From: JBJEFI01 sp051873875
GTDB lineage: Bacteria; Bacillota; Bacilli; Bacillales; Bacillaceae_G
Direction of reading: 5' to 3'
Assembly: GCA_051873875.1 (NCBI GenBank)
Contig: JBJEFI010000009.1
Span: forward strand, 1 to 21,222
DNA: 21,222 nucleotides
The notes below the pieces were generated by a model that was not told the origin of the DNA, searched no databases, and saw only the letters and a program-made list of their open reading frames with translations. How positions within the stretch are numbered: position 1 is the first letter of the stretch; every line of letters starts with the position of its first letter. Positions 7,453 through 14,157 of this stretch are shown here, one piece after another. Both the position numbers and the translations under genes were made by a program.

Positions 7453-9561
7453 TTAATTGGATATCTTTCTCTTTATTAATGCCGCTTTTATCATGAAATA
7501 AGAAATATCATTTGACAGCTTTTCTTTTATTGGTTTTAATTTTTCACTTCCAACTTCCTCTATTATATTATAAATCATTAATTCTTGTTCTTTAGTAAAG
7601 ATAGTATTCCATCTAATTTCCGCTCCGTCCATCCCACACTGCAATAAATGATTTTCAACTGTAGTAATAGACAAATCCCGATTTACAGCGATTTCTTGCA
7701 AATTCAGTCCTTGTTTATACAATTCATATGTCACAAGATGAGAAGGTGTGTTATCTTCTTTCCGTTTTCTCTCTACAATTATTTTCTCATTCATTAATTC
7801 TTTATAATTGGCTGTTACCTCTAAAAAACGTGCACCATAACGTTGTTGCTTTTGTTCTCCAATTCCTTTTACTTCTAGCAATTCTTCTACTGTTGTTGGG
7901 ATTTTTACACTCATCTCTTTTAATGTAGCATCTGAAATAATAATAAACGGGGGTACACCCTCTTCATTAGCAATTTCTTTTCGTAACGCACGTAACATAT
8001 CAAACAAGTCATCTTGAACTACTGCTTCCCTTAATGAACGTTGCTCTTTTTTCATGACTTTTTGACGACTAACTAACACTTCTCTTCCTTCATTAGAAAC
8101 GAATAAAGTCGGGTACTTTCCATCAGTAATCCCTATCAATCCTTCTGATGTTAAAAAATCGATAAAGTCCGTCACATCTTTTAGTGATCGATTCTTCATA
8201 ATCCCATATGTAGGTAGTTTATGAAAATGAAATTCAAGAACTTTTTTATTGGTAGAACCTGTTAATACTTGTGCAATTATTGTTTTTCCAAACCGCTCTC
8301 CCATTCGAATCATGCAAGAAAGTACCATTTGTGTTTCTATAGTAACATCGACTAATTCACGTGTATCTGTACAATTGCCACATTTACCACATTTCTCTGG
8401 ATTTTTCTCACCAAAATAAGAAAGAATGAATGCTTGCAAACAACCTTCACAATAACAATAATCTTTCATATTATGTAATTTATGTAATTCTTGATGCTGA
8501 CGTTCTTCATTCCCTATAGATTGTTCGATTAAAAAACGCTGAATTTGAACATCTTGTGCACCATACAATAAAATACATTCACTCTCTAATCCATCTCGAC
8601 CTGCCCGTCCTGCTTCTTGATAATAACTTTCCATATTTCTAGGCATTTGATAATGAATAACATAGCGAACATTGCTTTTATCAATTCCCATTCCAAATGC
8701 GTTTGTTGCAATCATCACATTAATTTCATCACGTAAAAACAAATCTTGTGCATCAGAACGTTCGGAATCACTCATTCCAGCATGGTAACGTTCAACTAAA
8801 AAACCTAATTTATTTAAATGATGATATAAGCTATCTACTTCTTTACGTGTTATTGCATAAATAATACCACATTCATTTTTATTTCTTTTTATGTATTGTT
8901 CCACATATTTTAATCTATTTTCACCACGTATTACATGAAAGGCTAAATTACTTCGCTCAAATCCAGTGACAATCATTTCCGTTTCATCAATATGAAGTAA
9001 CTGACAAATATCATGCTGAACAGATGGTGTTGCTGTAGCCGTCAACGCCAATATTGCCGGTCTTTGCTCAAACTGTTTTATTAATTGAGGGATACGTAAG
9101 TAACTAGGACGAAAATCATGCCCCCATTGGGAAATACAATGTGCTTCATCAACAGCAATCAATGAGACAGGTAGTTCTTTTAACGTTTCCATAAAGGCTG
9201 GTGTTTCTAATCGCTCTGGTGCCACATATAAAATACGATATTGCCCATAAATTAATCCTTCTATACGCTCATTTACTTCCTTATAAGATAGCGAACTATT
9301 AATATACGTTGCTGAAATACCAATTTGAGACAAGGCATCCACTTGATCTTTCATAAGTGAAATAAGTGGTGAAATAACAATTGTTAATCCCGAAAACATA
9401 AGCGCTGGAATTTGATAACACAGTGATTTTCCTCCACCTGTCGGCATAATTCCAATTGTTGGTTTTCCTTGTAATACTCGAGTAATAATCTCTTCTTGAC
9501 CTGTCCGAAAATCCTCATACCCAAAGTATTGCTTCAAATAGTCTTTTGCCTGCTGAATCAT
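7453..9561 (-). CDS. recQ: ATP-dependent DNA helicase RecQ
   Basis: A 702-aa 3'-5' DNA helicase acting in recombination and fork repair. The helicase core shows Walker A TGGGKS (41-46), DEAH (138-141), TATAT (174-178) and motif VI QEAGRAGRDG (315-324). A zinc-binding set follows, with Cys374, Cys391, Cys394 and Cys397 in the expected spacing, then the winged-helix region, an HRDC domain (about 514-590), and a C-terminal helix-turn-helix-like segment (about 604-700) of the kind seen in Bacillus RecQ. The ATG at 9561 is preceded by AAAAGGAG; a longer reading from a TTG at 9597 lacks a ribosome binding site and adds atypical residues. The 158-aa gene ends 62 bases upstream on the same strand, so the two may be cotranscribed. 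Confidence 0.95.
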   Translation of the reverse strand: MIQQAKDYLKQYFGYEDFRTGQEEIITRVLQGKPTIGIMPTGGGKSLCYQIPALMFSGLTIVISPLISLMKDQVDALSQIGISATYINSSLSYKEVNERIEGLIYGQYRILYVAPERLETPAFMETLKELPVSLIAVDEAHCISQWGHDFRPSYLRIPQLIKQFEQRPAILALTATATPSVQHDICQLLHIDETEMIVTGFERSNLAFHVIRGENRLKYVEQYIKRNKNECGIIYAITRKEVDSLYHHLNKLGFLVERYHAGMSDSERSDAQDLFLRDEINVMIATNAFGMGIDKSNVRYVIHYQMPRNMESYYQEAGRAGRDGLESECILLYGAQDVQIQRFLIEQSIGNEERQHQELHKLHNMKDYCYCEGCLQAFILSYFGEKNPEKCGKCGNCTDTRELVDVTIETQMVLSCMIRMGERFGKTIIAQVLTGSTNKKVLEFHFHKLPTYGIMKNRSLKDVTDFIDFLTSEGLIGITDGKYPTLFVSNEGREVLVSRQKVMKKEQRSLREAVVQDDLFDMLRALRKEIANEEGVPPFIIISDATLKEMSVKIPTTVEELLEVKGIGEQKQQRYGARFLEVTANYKELMNEKIIVERKRKEDNTPSHLVTYELYKQGLNLQEIAVNRDLSITTVENHLLQCGMDGAEIRWNTIFTKEQELMIYNIIEEVGSEKLKPIKEKLSNDISYFMIKAALIKRKISN

Positions 9562-9623
9562 GACACTACTCCTTTTATTTCTGTTTATTCTCCTCAAAAT
9601 ATGATAATTGAAATTTTATACTC

Positions 9624-10100
9624 TTACTGTTTTACTTGGTACCAATATACCTCATAACTACCGAATAATTCTTCTTTCTCCATCTCTTCGTATGTAAATT
9701 GTTCATCTCCATAAAACGACTCGTAACCATCTTGTTTATCAAGATATATTTGAACTTGTTCCTCCCCTTTTTTAACAGCAATAATTTTCTTTTTACTAAT
9801 TTCAAGTCGATTTACCGCTTCTTCCATTAAGTCAATTGTTGTTCCATCCTCATTTTTCATTACAAAGCCAACTAATCCAACATGTGCTTTGTTTTCAGTA
9901 AATAAAACTTCTAATTTTTCAATTGCTGTTGCATTTAATTGTTGCGCTACCGCATACATATGTGTATATATTGTATCTTCTCCTTCAGCATGAAAATTCG
10001 TTGACCATAATAGACCTGCTAATTGTTTTTCTATTTCTTCTCCTAACTCTACAAGTGGATATGCATCTATCATTGCGATATAGTGAAATGTTTTACTCAT
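9624..10100 (-). CDS. 158-aa acidic protein of unknown function
   Basis: A 158-aa soluble protein, rich in Glu and Tyr, that I do not recognise. The ATG has GAGGAA about six bases upstream. No signal peptide, membrane helix or known catalytic motif is visible. The C-terminal part (EQVQIYLDKQDGYESFYGD, about 113-131, then an EEMEKEE stretch) is strongly acidic. It lies upstream of recQ with a 61-base gap and no terminator between, so cotranscription is plausible, but a role in DNA repair does not follow from that. I see no convincing promoter in the bases just upstream. Confidence 0.65.
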   Translation of the reverse strand: MSKTFHYIAMIDAYPLVELGEEIEKQLAGLLWSTNFHAEGEDTIYTHMYAVAQQLNATAIEKLEVLFTENKAHVGLVGFVMKNEDGTTIDLMEEAVNRLEISKKKIIAVKKGEEQVQIYLDKQDGYESFYGDEQFTYEEMEKEELFGSYEVYWYQVKQ

Positions 10101-10215
10101 TTTGATTCCTCTTTTCTACTTAATACAATTAGTGTATACTATTTTCTAGTTCTACACACCTACTTATCGCCATAAAGAACTATTCATAAAAAATTAATGA
10201 GAAATCTCTATGAAA

Positions 10216-10269
10216 TTATGAAAAGATTTGAAATATATCAACTCCTTTAGCTATAGTTGCCTTTTTCAT
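10216..10269 (-). pseudogene. 17-codon ORF, possible remnant of a phage endolysin start
   Basis: The reading frame MKKATIAKGVDIFQIFS ends after 17 codons. The stretch IAKGVDI resembles the beginning of GH25-type endolysins, in which a KG(V/I)D(I/V) motif stands near the N-terminus. It follows 17 bases after the stop of a phage-type small membrane gene on the same strand, the order expected in a lysis cassette. The identification is weak because so little remains, and a chance ORF cannot be excluded. Confidence 0.3.
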
Positions 10270-10286
10270 TTATCTTCACTCTTTCT

Positions 10287-10576
10287 TTATTCTTTCTTCA
10301 TTTTTTCTTTTAAATTATCAATTCGTAAATAGGCCTGCTTGTTGCTTTCTTCAATACGGATAACACGCTCCGATAAATCAAGCAACGTCTTTTCATTTAC
10401 TTTCATATCGATTCGGATAAACTCTACACCAGAATTAATGGTATCCAAATTTTTATTACAGCCATTTCTGCAACATCTTGTTTTTCATCCTTGTCATGGT
10501 TTCTACTAAAAGTAAAGAATCCGATTATCACTCCAATAATTGTACAAATAAGGAATATAATAATTTGAACTTCCAA
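10287..10576 (-). pseudogene. Frameshifted phage-type small membrane protein (holin-accessory-like)
   Basis: A TTG start at 10576 follows an excellent GGAGGGG ribosome binding site. The first frame gives LEVQIIIFLICTIIGVIIG, then FFTFSRNHDKDEKQDVAEMAVIK, and runs into a stop at 10424-10426. Shifting by one base in the A-run at 10450-10454 continues as NLDTINSGVEFIRIDMKVNE and onward through RVIRIEESNKQAYLRIDNL to a stop at 10287. Together they match a familiar phage protein type: an N-terminal membrane helix, an SRNRDKD-like segment, then a coiled coil with an S-G-V-x-x-I-R-I-D core, usually encoded just before holin and endolysin. It reads as a one-base frameshift, so a pseudogene, a sequencing error or ribosomal slippage. 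The rejoined product would be about 96 aa. Confidence 0.55.
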
Positions 10577-10755
10577 CTAATCCCCTCCAGTAACAATAAA
10601 TTATCTAGGGAAATCTTGTTCCTTTCTTTTTATTTACTATGCAAAAGAAAAGTCGTCTAATTAGGCTTCTTCCTTACTTCAATTGAATGCTTTAGCGCTT
10701 CTTTTCATCCTCACTATACTAGTATCAATTATCCCCCTTCTTCTAAACTCTTTTT

Positions 10756-10783
10756 TCTATAGTAATTCCATACTACTTGTCAA
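10756..10783 (-). promoter_or_regulatory. Promoter facing the phage-type remnant
   Basis: Minus-strand -35 TTGACA (10778-10783), identical to consensus, and -10 TATAGA (10756-10761) 16 bases away. It points toward the frameshifted gene at 10576. The sequence between (10590-10755) contains only a 9-codon ORF and no other feature I can support. Confidence 0.45.
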
Positions 10784-10805
10784 CATAGAGAACATATGTT
10801 ATCGT
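10777..10805 (+). promoter_or_regulatory. Promoter of the exonuclease gene with an SOS-like (LexA) box
   Basis: Plus-strand -35 TTGTCA (10777-10782) and -10 TATCGT (10800-10805), 17 bases apart. The spacer contains GAACATATGTT (10790-10800), the core of the Bacillus LexA/DinR box (CGAACATATGTTCG type) with the outer positions diverged. The -35 shares its bases with the divergent minus-strand promoter. The next bases lead to the AAAGGAG ribosome binding site at 10822-10828. Confidence 0.45.
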
Positions 10806-10834
10806 CAAATCAACTATTTTTAAAGGAGAAACCG

Positions 10835-11569
10835 ATGAAAAATTTATTACTAATAGATGGTTTTAATTTGTTAAGTCGAGGGTATTTTGCGACTGCTTAT
10901 GGAAAAAGTGAAGAACAATTGTTTCAAACTCGCGACGGTCGTTATACGAATGCATTAAGAGTCTTTTTCCCAAAAATGTTAAATTTAATTAAAGAACATC
11001 ACATTACCCATTTAGCTGTGGCTTGGGACGTAAAGCGTGAAGAAAGTGATCGTCGTCAAAAGTATGATTTTTATAAAGCGACACGAAACGCCCTACCAGA
11101 TCCTCTTATTCAGCAATATCACACNNNNNNNNNNNNNNNNNNNNNNNNNNNNNNNNNNNNNNNNNNNNNNNNNNNNNNNNNNNNNNNNNNNNNNNNNNNN
11201 NNNNNNNNNNNNNNNNNNNNNNNNCATCCATCTCAATGGATTGATGTAAAAGCATTATTAGGAGACAATAGCGACAATATTCCTGGTTGCCCTGGTGTAG
11301 GAGAAAAATCAGCACTTCCACTTATTCAACAATATCAATGTGTAGAAAATCTTTACGAAAACATTGAAAATCTTGATGCTAAATTTAATCGTTATAAGAA
11401 GAAACTAATTGCTGGAAAAGAATCTACATTTATTAGTAAAGAATTAGCTACAATCACAACATCTATTCCTCAATTAGAAACAATTGAATTTGATCATTTA
11501 CAACTAAACATTAATCATTCCGTTTTTGATGAAAAATTAAATGAACTAGAATTACGAATTAAAAAATAA
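10835..11569 (+). CDS. ypcP: 5'-3' exonuclease, YpcP family (interrupted by an assembly gap)
   Basis: A stand-alone relative of the 5'-3' exonuclease (FEN) domain of DNA polymerase I, expected to remove RNA primers and flaps. The ATG at 10835 follows AAAGGAG, and the protein opens with MKNLLLIDGFNLLSRGYF, where Asp8 belongs to the metal site. After the gap come the H3TH motif region GDNSDNIPGCPGVGEKSA (about residues 142-159 in window numbering) and the family C-terminus. The 100 Ns at 11125-11224 are a placeholder: compared with family members of about 290 aa, the true missing segment should be longer than 100 bases and should carry the acidic VEADD and SGDKD-type metal-binding motifs, so their presence cannot be checked here. 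Both flanks stay in frame as drawn, which proves nothing. The gene ends at a strong terminator. Confidence 0.85.
   Translation: MKNLLLIDGFNLLSRGYFATAYGKSEEQLFQTRDGRYTNALRVFFPKMLNLIKEHHITHLAVAWDVKREESDRRQKYDFYKATRNALPDPLIQQYHXXXXXXXXXXXXXXXXXXXXXXXXXXXXXXXXXXHPSQWIDVKALLGDNSDNIPGCPGVGEKSALPLIQQYQCVENLYENIENLDAKFNRYKKKLIAGKESTFISKELATITTSIPQLETIEFDHLQLNINHSVFDEKLNELELRIKK
11105..11121 (+). repeat. Short direct repeat, copy 1 (left of the gap)
   Basis: CTTATTCAGCAATATCA here and CTTATTCAACAATATCA at 11321-11337 differ at one base. Both encode LIQQY within the exonuclease, and the two copies flank the assembly gap. Confidence 0.7.
11125..11224. other. Assembly gap of exactly 100 N
   Basis: One hundred unknown bases, a conventional placeholder for a scaffold join of unknown length, inside the exonuclease gene. 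Confidence 0.98.
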
Positions 11570-11603
11570 AAAAGAGAAGGCAGTTATCTGCCTTCTCTTT
11601 TTT
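11568..11603. terminator. Bidirectional terminator between exonuclease and purine permease genes
   Basis: AAAAAAGAGAAGGCAG (11568-11583) and its exact complement (11588-11603) form a 16-bp stem with a TTAT loop. The A- and T-runs at the ends give a T tract on either strand. It lies between the convergent stop codons at 11569 and 11611. Confidence 0.93.
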
Positions 11604-11610
11604 CCTATAA

Positions 11611-12900
11611 TTAATGAGCAAAGAATGCCATTTGAATGATAAATAATACTGCGAATAAGTACATTAATGGATGAACTTCTTTGAATTTACCACGAGCAAT
11701 TTTTAAAATTGGGTACGAGATAAATCCACATGCAATCCCAGTTGAAATACTAGATGATAATGGCATTGCCACAATCACAATAAACGCTGGGAAAATTTCT
11801 TCAAAATCATTCCAATTAATATGACGAACATTTGAAATCATTAAGCTACCAACGATAATTAATGCTGGAGCTGTAATAGCAGATACTCCAGAAACTGCTC
11901 CAATAACTGGGCTAAAGAATGCTGTTAGAGCGAATAATACAGCTACTACTACTGCTGTTAAACCAGTACGTCCACCTGCAGCTACACCTGCTGATGATTC
12001 AATATAAGATGTTGTTGGGGATGTACCAAAGATTGAACCAACGATTGTTGCAACTGAGTCAGCAATCATTGAACGTGAAGCATTTGGAATTGTTCCATCT
12101 TCTTTATTTAACTTCGCTTGTGTTGCCACACCAACGAATGTTCCTGTTGTATCAAATAGCGTTACTAATAAGAAAGAAAATACAATTCCATAAAGACCAA
12201 ATTCTACAATATTTTGAAATGCATCAATCGGATTGCTAATGTATACTTCAGGCATTACTGGTGTAGAAACAACACCATTAAATGATAATTGGTTTGTTGC
12301 ATATGCTACAATTCCAGTTACAATCATTCCAATAAATAATGCACCTGGTACATTTCGAACCATTAAAACTAATGTAACAACTAAACCAAATAATGTTAAT
12401 AACACACCTGGTGATGTTAAATCACCGATTTTTACTAAGTTAACTGGGTCAGCCATAACTAGACCTGATAAACGTAATCCAATAAAAGCAATAAATAATC
12501 CAATCCCTGCTGCAATCGCATGCTTTAATGTAGAAGGAATAATTTCAATTAATTTTGAACGGATTGGCGTTAAAGCTAATAAGAAAAATAACACACCGGC
12601 TACAAATACAGCTGAAAACGCAACAACTGGATCAAGTCCATGTGTACCTACAACAGAATAAGCAAAATATGCATTTAATCCCATTCCCGGAGCAATTGCA
12701 ATTGGGAAGTTACCCCAAATACCCATGATAAGACATCCGACAACTGCAGCAATAATTGTTGCCATAAAAGCTTGATCAAATGGCACTCCTGCATCAGATA
12801 AAATTCCTGGGTTAACAACAACGATATATGCCATCGTTAAGAATGTCGTAATCCCTGCTGTTATTTCTGTTTTTATATTTGCATTTTTTAAATTTAACAC
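11611..12900 (-). CDS. pbuO: Guanine/hypoxanthine permease, AzgA/NCS2 family, PbuO-like
   Basis: A polytopic inner-membrane purine importer of the AzgA branch of the NCS2 (nucleobase-cation symporter 2) families, 429 aa, with about 12 hydrophobic segments. Family-typical stretches are TAGITTFLTMAYIVVVNP near the N-terminus, IAIAPGMGLNAYFAY, LFDTTGTFVGVA and GTSPTTSYIESSAGVAAGGRTGL. The wording VPFDQAFMATIIAAVVG and IAAGIGLFIAFIGLRLSG resembles B. subtilis PbuO more than PbuG, so the symbol is a best match from memory. I chose the GTG at 12900 because GACGAGG lies eight bases upstream; the GTG at 12909 falls inside that ribosome binding site. It has its own promoter and a PurR-like box, fitting purine control. 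No purine riboswitch fits in the roughly 40-base leader. Confidence 0.9.
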   Translation of the reverse strand: MLNLKNANIKTEITAGITTFLTMAYIVVVNPGILSDAGVPFDQAFMATIIAAVVGCLIMGIWGNFPIAIAPGMGLNAYFAYSVVGTHGLDPVVAFSAVFVAGVLFFLLALTPIRSKLIEIIPSTLKHAIAAGIGLFIAFIGLRLSGLVMADPVNLVKIGDLTSPGVLLTLFGLVVTLVLMVRNVPGALFIGMIVTGIVAYATNQLSFNGVVSTPVMPEVYISNPIDAFQNIVEFGLYGIVFSFLLVTLFDTTGTFVGVATQAKLNKEDGTIPNASRSMIADSVATIVGSIFGTSPTTSYIESSAGVAAGGRTGLTAVVVAVLFALTAFFSPVIGAVSGVSAITAPALIIVGSLMISNVRHINWNDFEEIFPAFIVIVAMPLSSSISTGIACGFISYPILKIARGKFKEVHPLMYLFAVLFIIQMAFFAH

Positions 12901-12937
12901 AATTGACACCTCGTCTATTATTTTTGCAACGAAATTT

Positions 12938-12966
12938 ATCTTATTGTATTTTTATATAATTTGCAA
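12938..12966 (-). promoter_or_regulatory. Probable promoter of the purine permease gene
   Basis: Minus-strand -35 TTGCAA (12961-12966) and -10 TAAGAT (12938-12943), exactly 17 bases apart, each four of six to consensus. Confidence 0.5.
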
Positions 12967-13010
12967 CAGTTTTTTGTTAAAAAGCATATATTTTTTATAA
13001 GTTATTAAAA

Positions 13011-13023
13011 ATTGTTCGTATTT
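13011..13023 (-). promoter_or_regulatory. PurBox-like site (PurR) upstream of the purine permease
   Basis: The minus strand reads AAATACGAACAAT, 12 of 13 positions of the B. subtilis PurBox AWWWCCGAACWWT. PurR sites normally come as an inverted pair; the expected partner about 17 bases downstream is weak at best. The site overlaps the stop codon of the upstream VTT-domain gene. PurR control of pbuO and pbuG is known in B. subtilis. Confidence 0.5.
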
Positions 13024-13576
13024 ACGTTGTTTTTTTATTTTTAAAGCCGTGGATAATAAAAATAACAGCAATTATCACAACAGTTACAAAGAATATCGTA
13101 TTTCCAATCCAGTTCATTGCTACATATGTAGAAAAGGTTTCTACTATTAGTGCAGGTATCTTTCCAATCGTACTAGCCGTTATGAAGACTACAAAAGACA
13201 TTTTCCCTATCGCACCATAAAGCGTAACTAAACCTGATGGAACAAAGGGTAACACTCGACATATAAAAACAAGAAAAAAAGCCTGAACCCCAGTTACATC
13301 TAATATTTTCTTTATAAATGGAACATTATTCGTCCTTTTTTCTACAAATGTTCGGAAGCCTTTTTTGTATAATAAAAAAGCAACTCCACATCCAATAGCT
13401 TCACCAATAAAGCTAACAATCATTCCACCTATTACACCAAAAACAGCAACATTAAATGCTGTAAGAAAAAAACTCGGAACAATTGCTACGATATTAATAA
13501 ATATATTTAATAAAATGCTAATAATAAAGGAAATAAGCAACGTATCTCCAACACTTTCAACCATTTGCGTTACCAA
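13022..13576 (-). CDS. TVP38/TMEM64 (VTT domain) family membrane protein
   Basis: A 184-aa polytopic membrane protein with the VTT/DedA-like fold, a superfamily tied to membrane homeostasis and, in some members, lipid scrambling. The signature is FICRVLPFVPSGLVTLYGA (about residues 103-121), with the conserved Arg and Pro residues, followed by a Gly-rich segment before the next helix. Helices are predicted at about 12-37, 42-70, 95-120, 126-150 and 155-178. The start is a TTG at 13576, supported by AGGAG nine bases upstream; the next ATG, four codons in, is too far from it. It follows YqxD by 42 bases, so the two are likely cotranscribed. Substrate and role cannot be told from the sequence. 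Confidence 0.82.
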   Translation of the reverse strand: MVTQMVESVGDTLLISFIISILLNIFINIVAIVPSFFLTAFNVAVFGVIGGMIVSFIGEAIGCGVAFLLYKKGFRTFVEKRTNNVPFIKKILDVTGVQAFFLVFICRVLPFVPSGLVTLYGAIGKMSFVVFITASTIGKIPALIVETFSTYVAMNWIGNTIFFVTVVIIAVIFIIHGFKNKKTT

Positions 13577-13618
13577 ATTCCTTCTCTCCTCTTTTCTCTT
13601 TATCTAAAAATAAACATG

Positions 13619-14071
13619 CTACGATAGAGCTACAACTGTTTTACACAGCTCTATTAATTTTTCTTTAAAAATAAGGTTATCTTCTTTTGTTCGCTTCTTT
13701 GGTCCTTTTAATCGTCCACCACTATTTCGGATTTTCTTTGAAACATAGCGAGTAAATAATAGCTTATCTATGTTTTCATTCGTGTACACCATACCATTTT
13801 GATTAATTGCATATCCATTTTTCGCAAGTACCATTGCTGCTAAGCCATAATCTTGTGTTACAACGATATCACCACTATGTAATCGATTAATTAATGCAAA
13901 ATCGACAGCATCCATCCCTTTAGAAACTGTTAACGTTTCCACTCCATCACATTGAAATACATGTGCGGTATCACAAAAAATCAGCGGCTTTATCCCAAAT
14001 TCTTTTGCAACCTTGATTGCAATATCAACAACAGGACAGCCATCCCCGTCAATTAATAACGTTTTATTCAT
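13619..14071 (-). CDS. yqxD: YaiI/YqxD family protein (DUF188, PIN-like)
   Basis: A 150-aa soluble protein of the UPF0178/DUF188 family, of unknown function but with a PIN-like nuclease fold suspected. Family marks are LLIDGDGCPVVDIA near the N-terminus (acidic residues Asp8, Asp10), SKGMDAVDFALIN in the middle and GDIVVTQDYGLAAMVLAKN, with conserved Asp residues that could bind metal. The C-terminus carries the basic GGRLKGPKKRT segment. Length fits the family. The ATG follows AAAGGGAG. Neighbours are the SLC13 transporter, which is upstream and separated by a terminator, and the VTT-domain gene, which is downstream with no terminator between. Confidence 0.9.
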   Translation of the reverse strand: MNKTLLIDGDGCPVVDIAIKVAKEFGIKPLIFCDTAHVFQCDGVETLTVSKGMDAVDFALINRLHSGDIVVTQDYGLAAMVLAKNGYAINQNGMVYTNENIDKLLFTRYVSKKIRNSGGRLKGPKKRTKEDNLIFKEKLIELCKTVVALS

Positions 14072-14116
14072 CTCTTTACTCCCTTTTTTCTCTCATCATA
14101 CCATTTACAAATAACG

Positions 14117-14148
14117 AAAAAAAGCTTAAGTCATGACAACTTAAGCTT
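14117..14148 (-). terminator. Intrinsic terminator of the SLC13 transporter gene
   Basis: AAGCTTAAGT arms (14122-14131 and 14139-14148) form a 10-bp stem, followed on the minus strand by seven Ts. It lies nine bases after the stop codon. Confidence 0.9.
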
Positions 14149-14157
14149 ATACTGCTA

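Noticed and set aside
9562..9597. Longer N-terminus for RecQ from TTG at 9597
   Set aside because: The ATG at 9561 has AAAAGGAG correctly placed and yields the family N-terminus; the upstream TTG has none.
11919..12661. Two plus-strand ORFs of 106 and 142 codons
   Set aside because: Both are antisense to the purine permease and reflect its hydrophobic codon pattern; no family resemblance or ribosome binding site.
12901..13010. Purine riboswitch upstream of the permease
   Set aside because: The promoter leaves only about 40 bases of leader and the conserved loop and junction sequences are absent.
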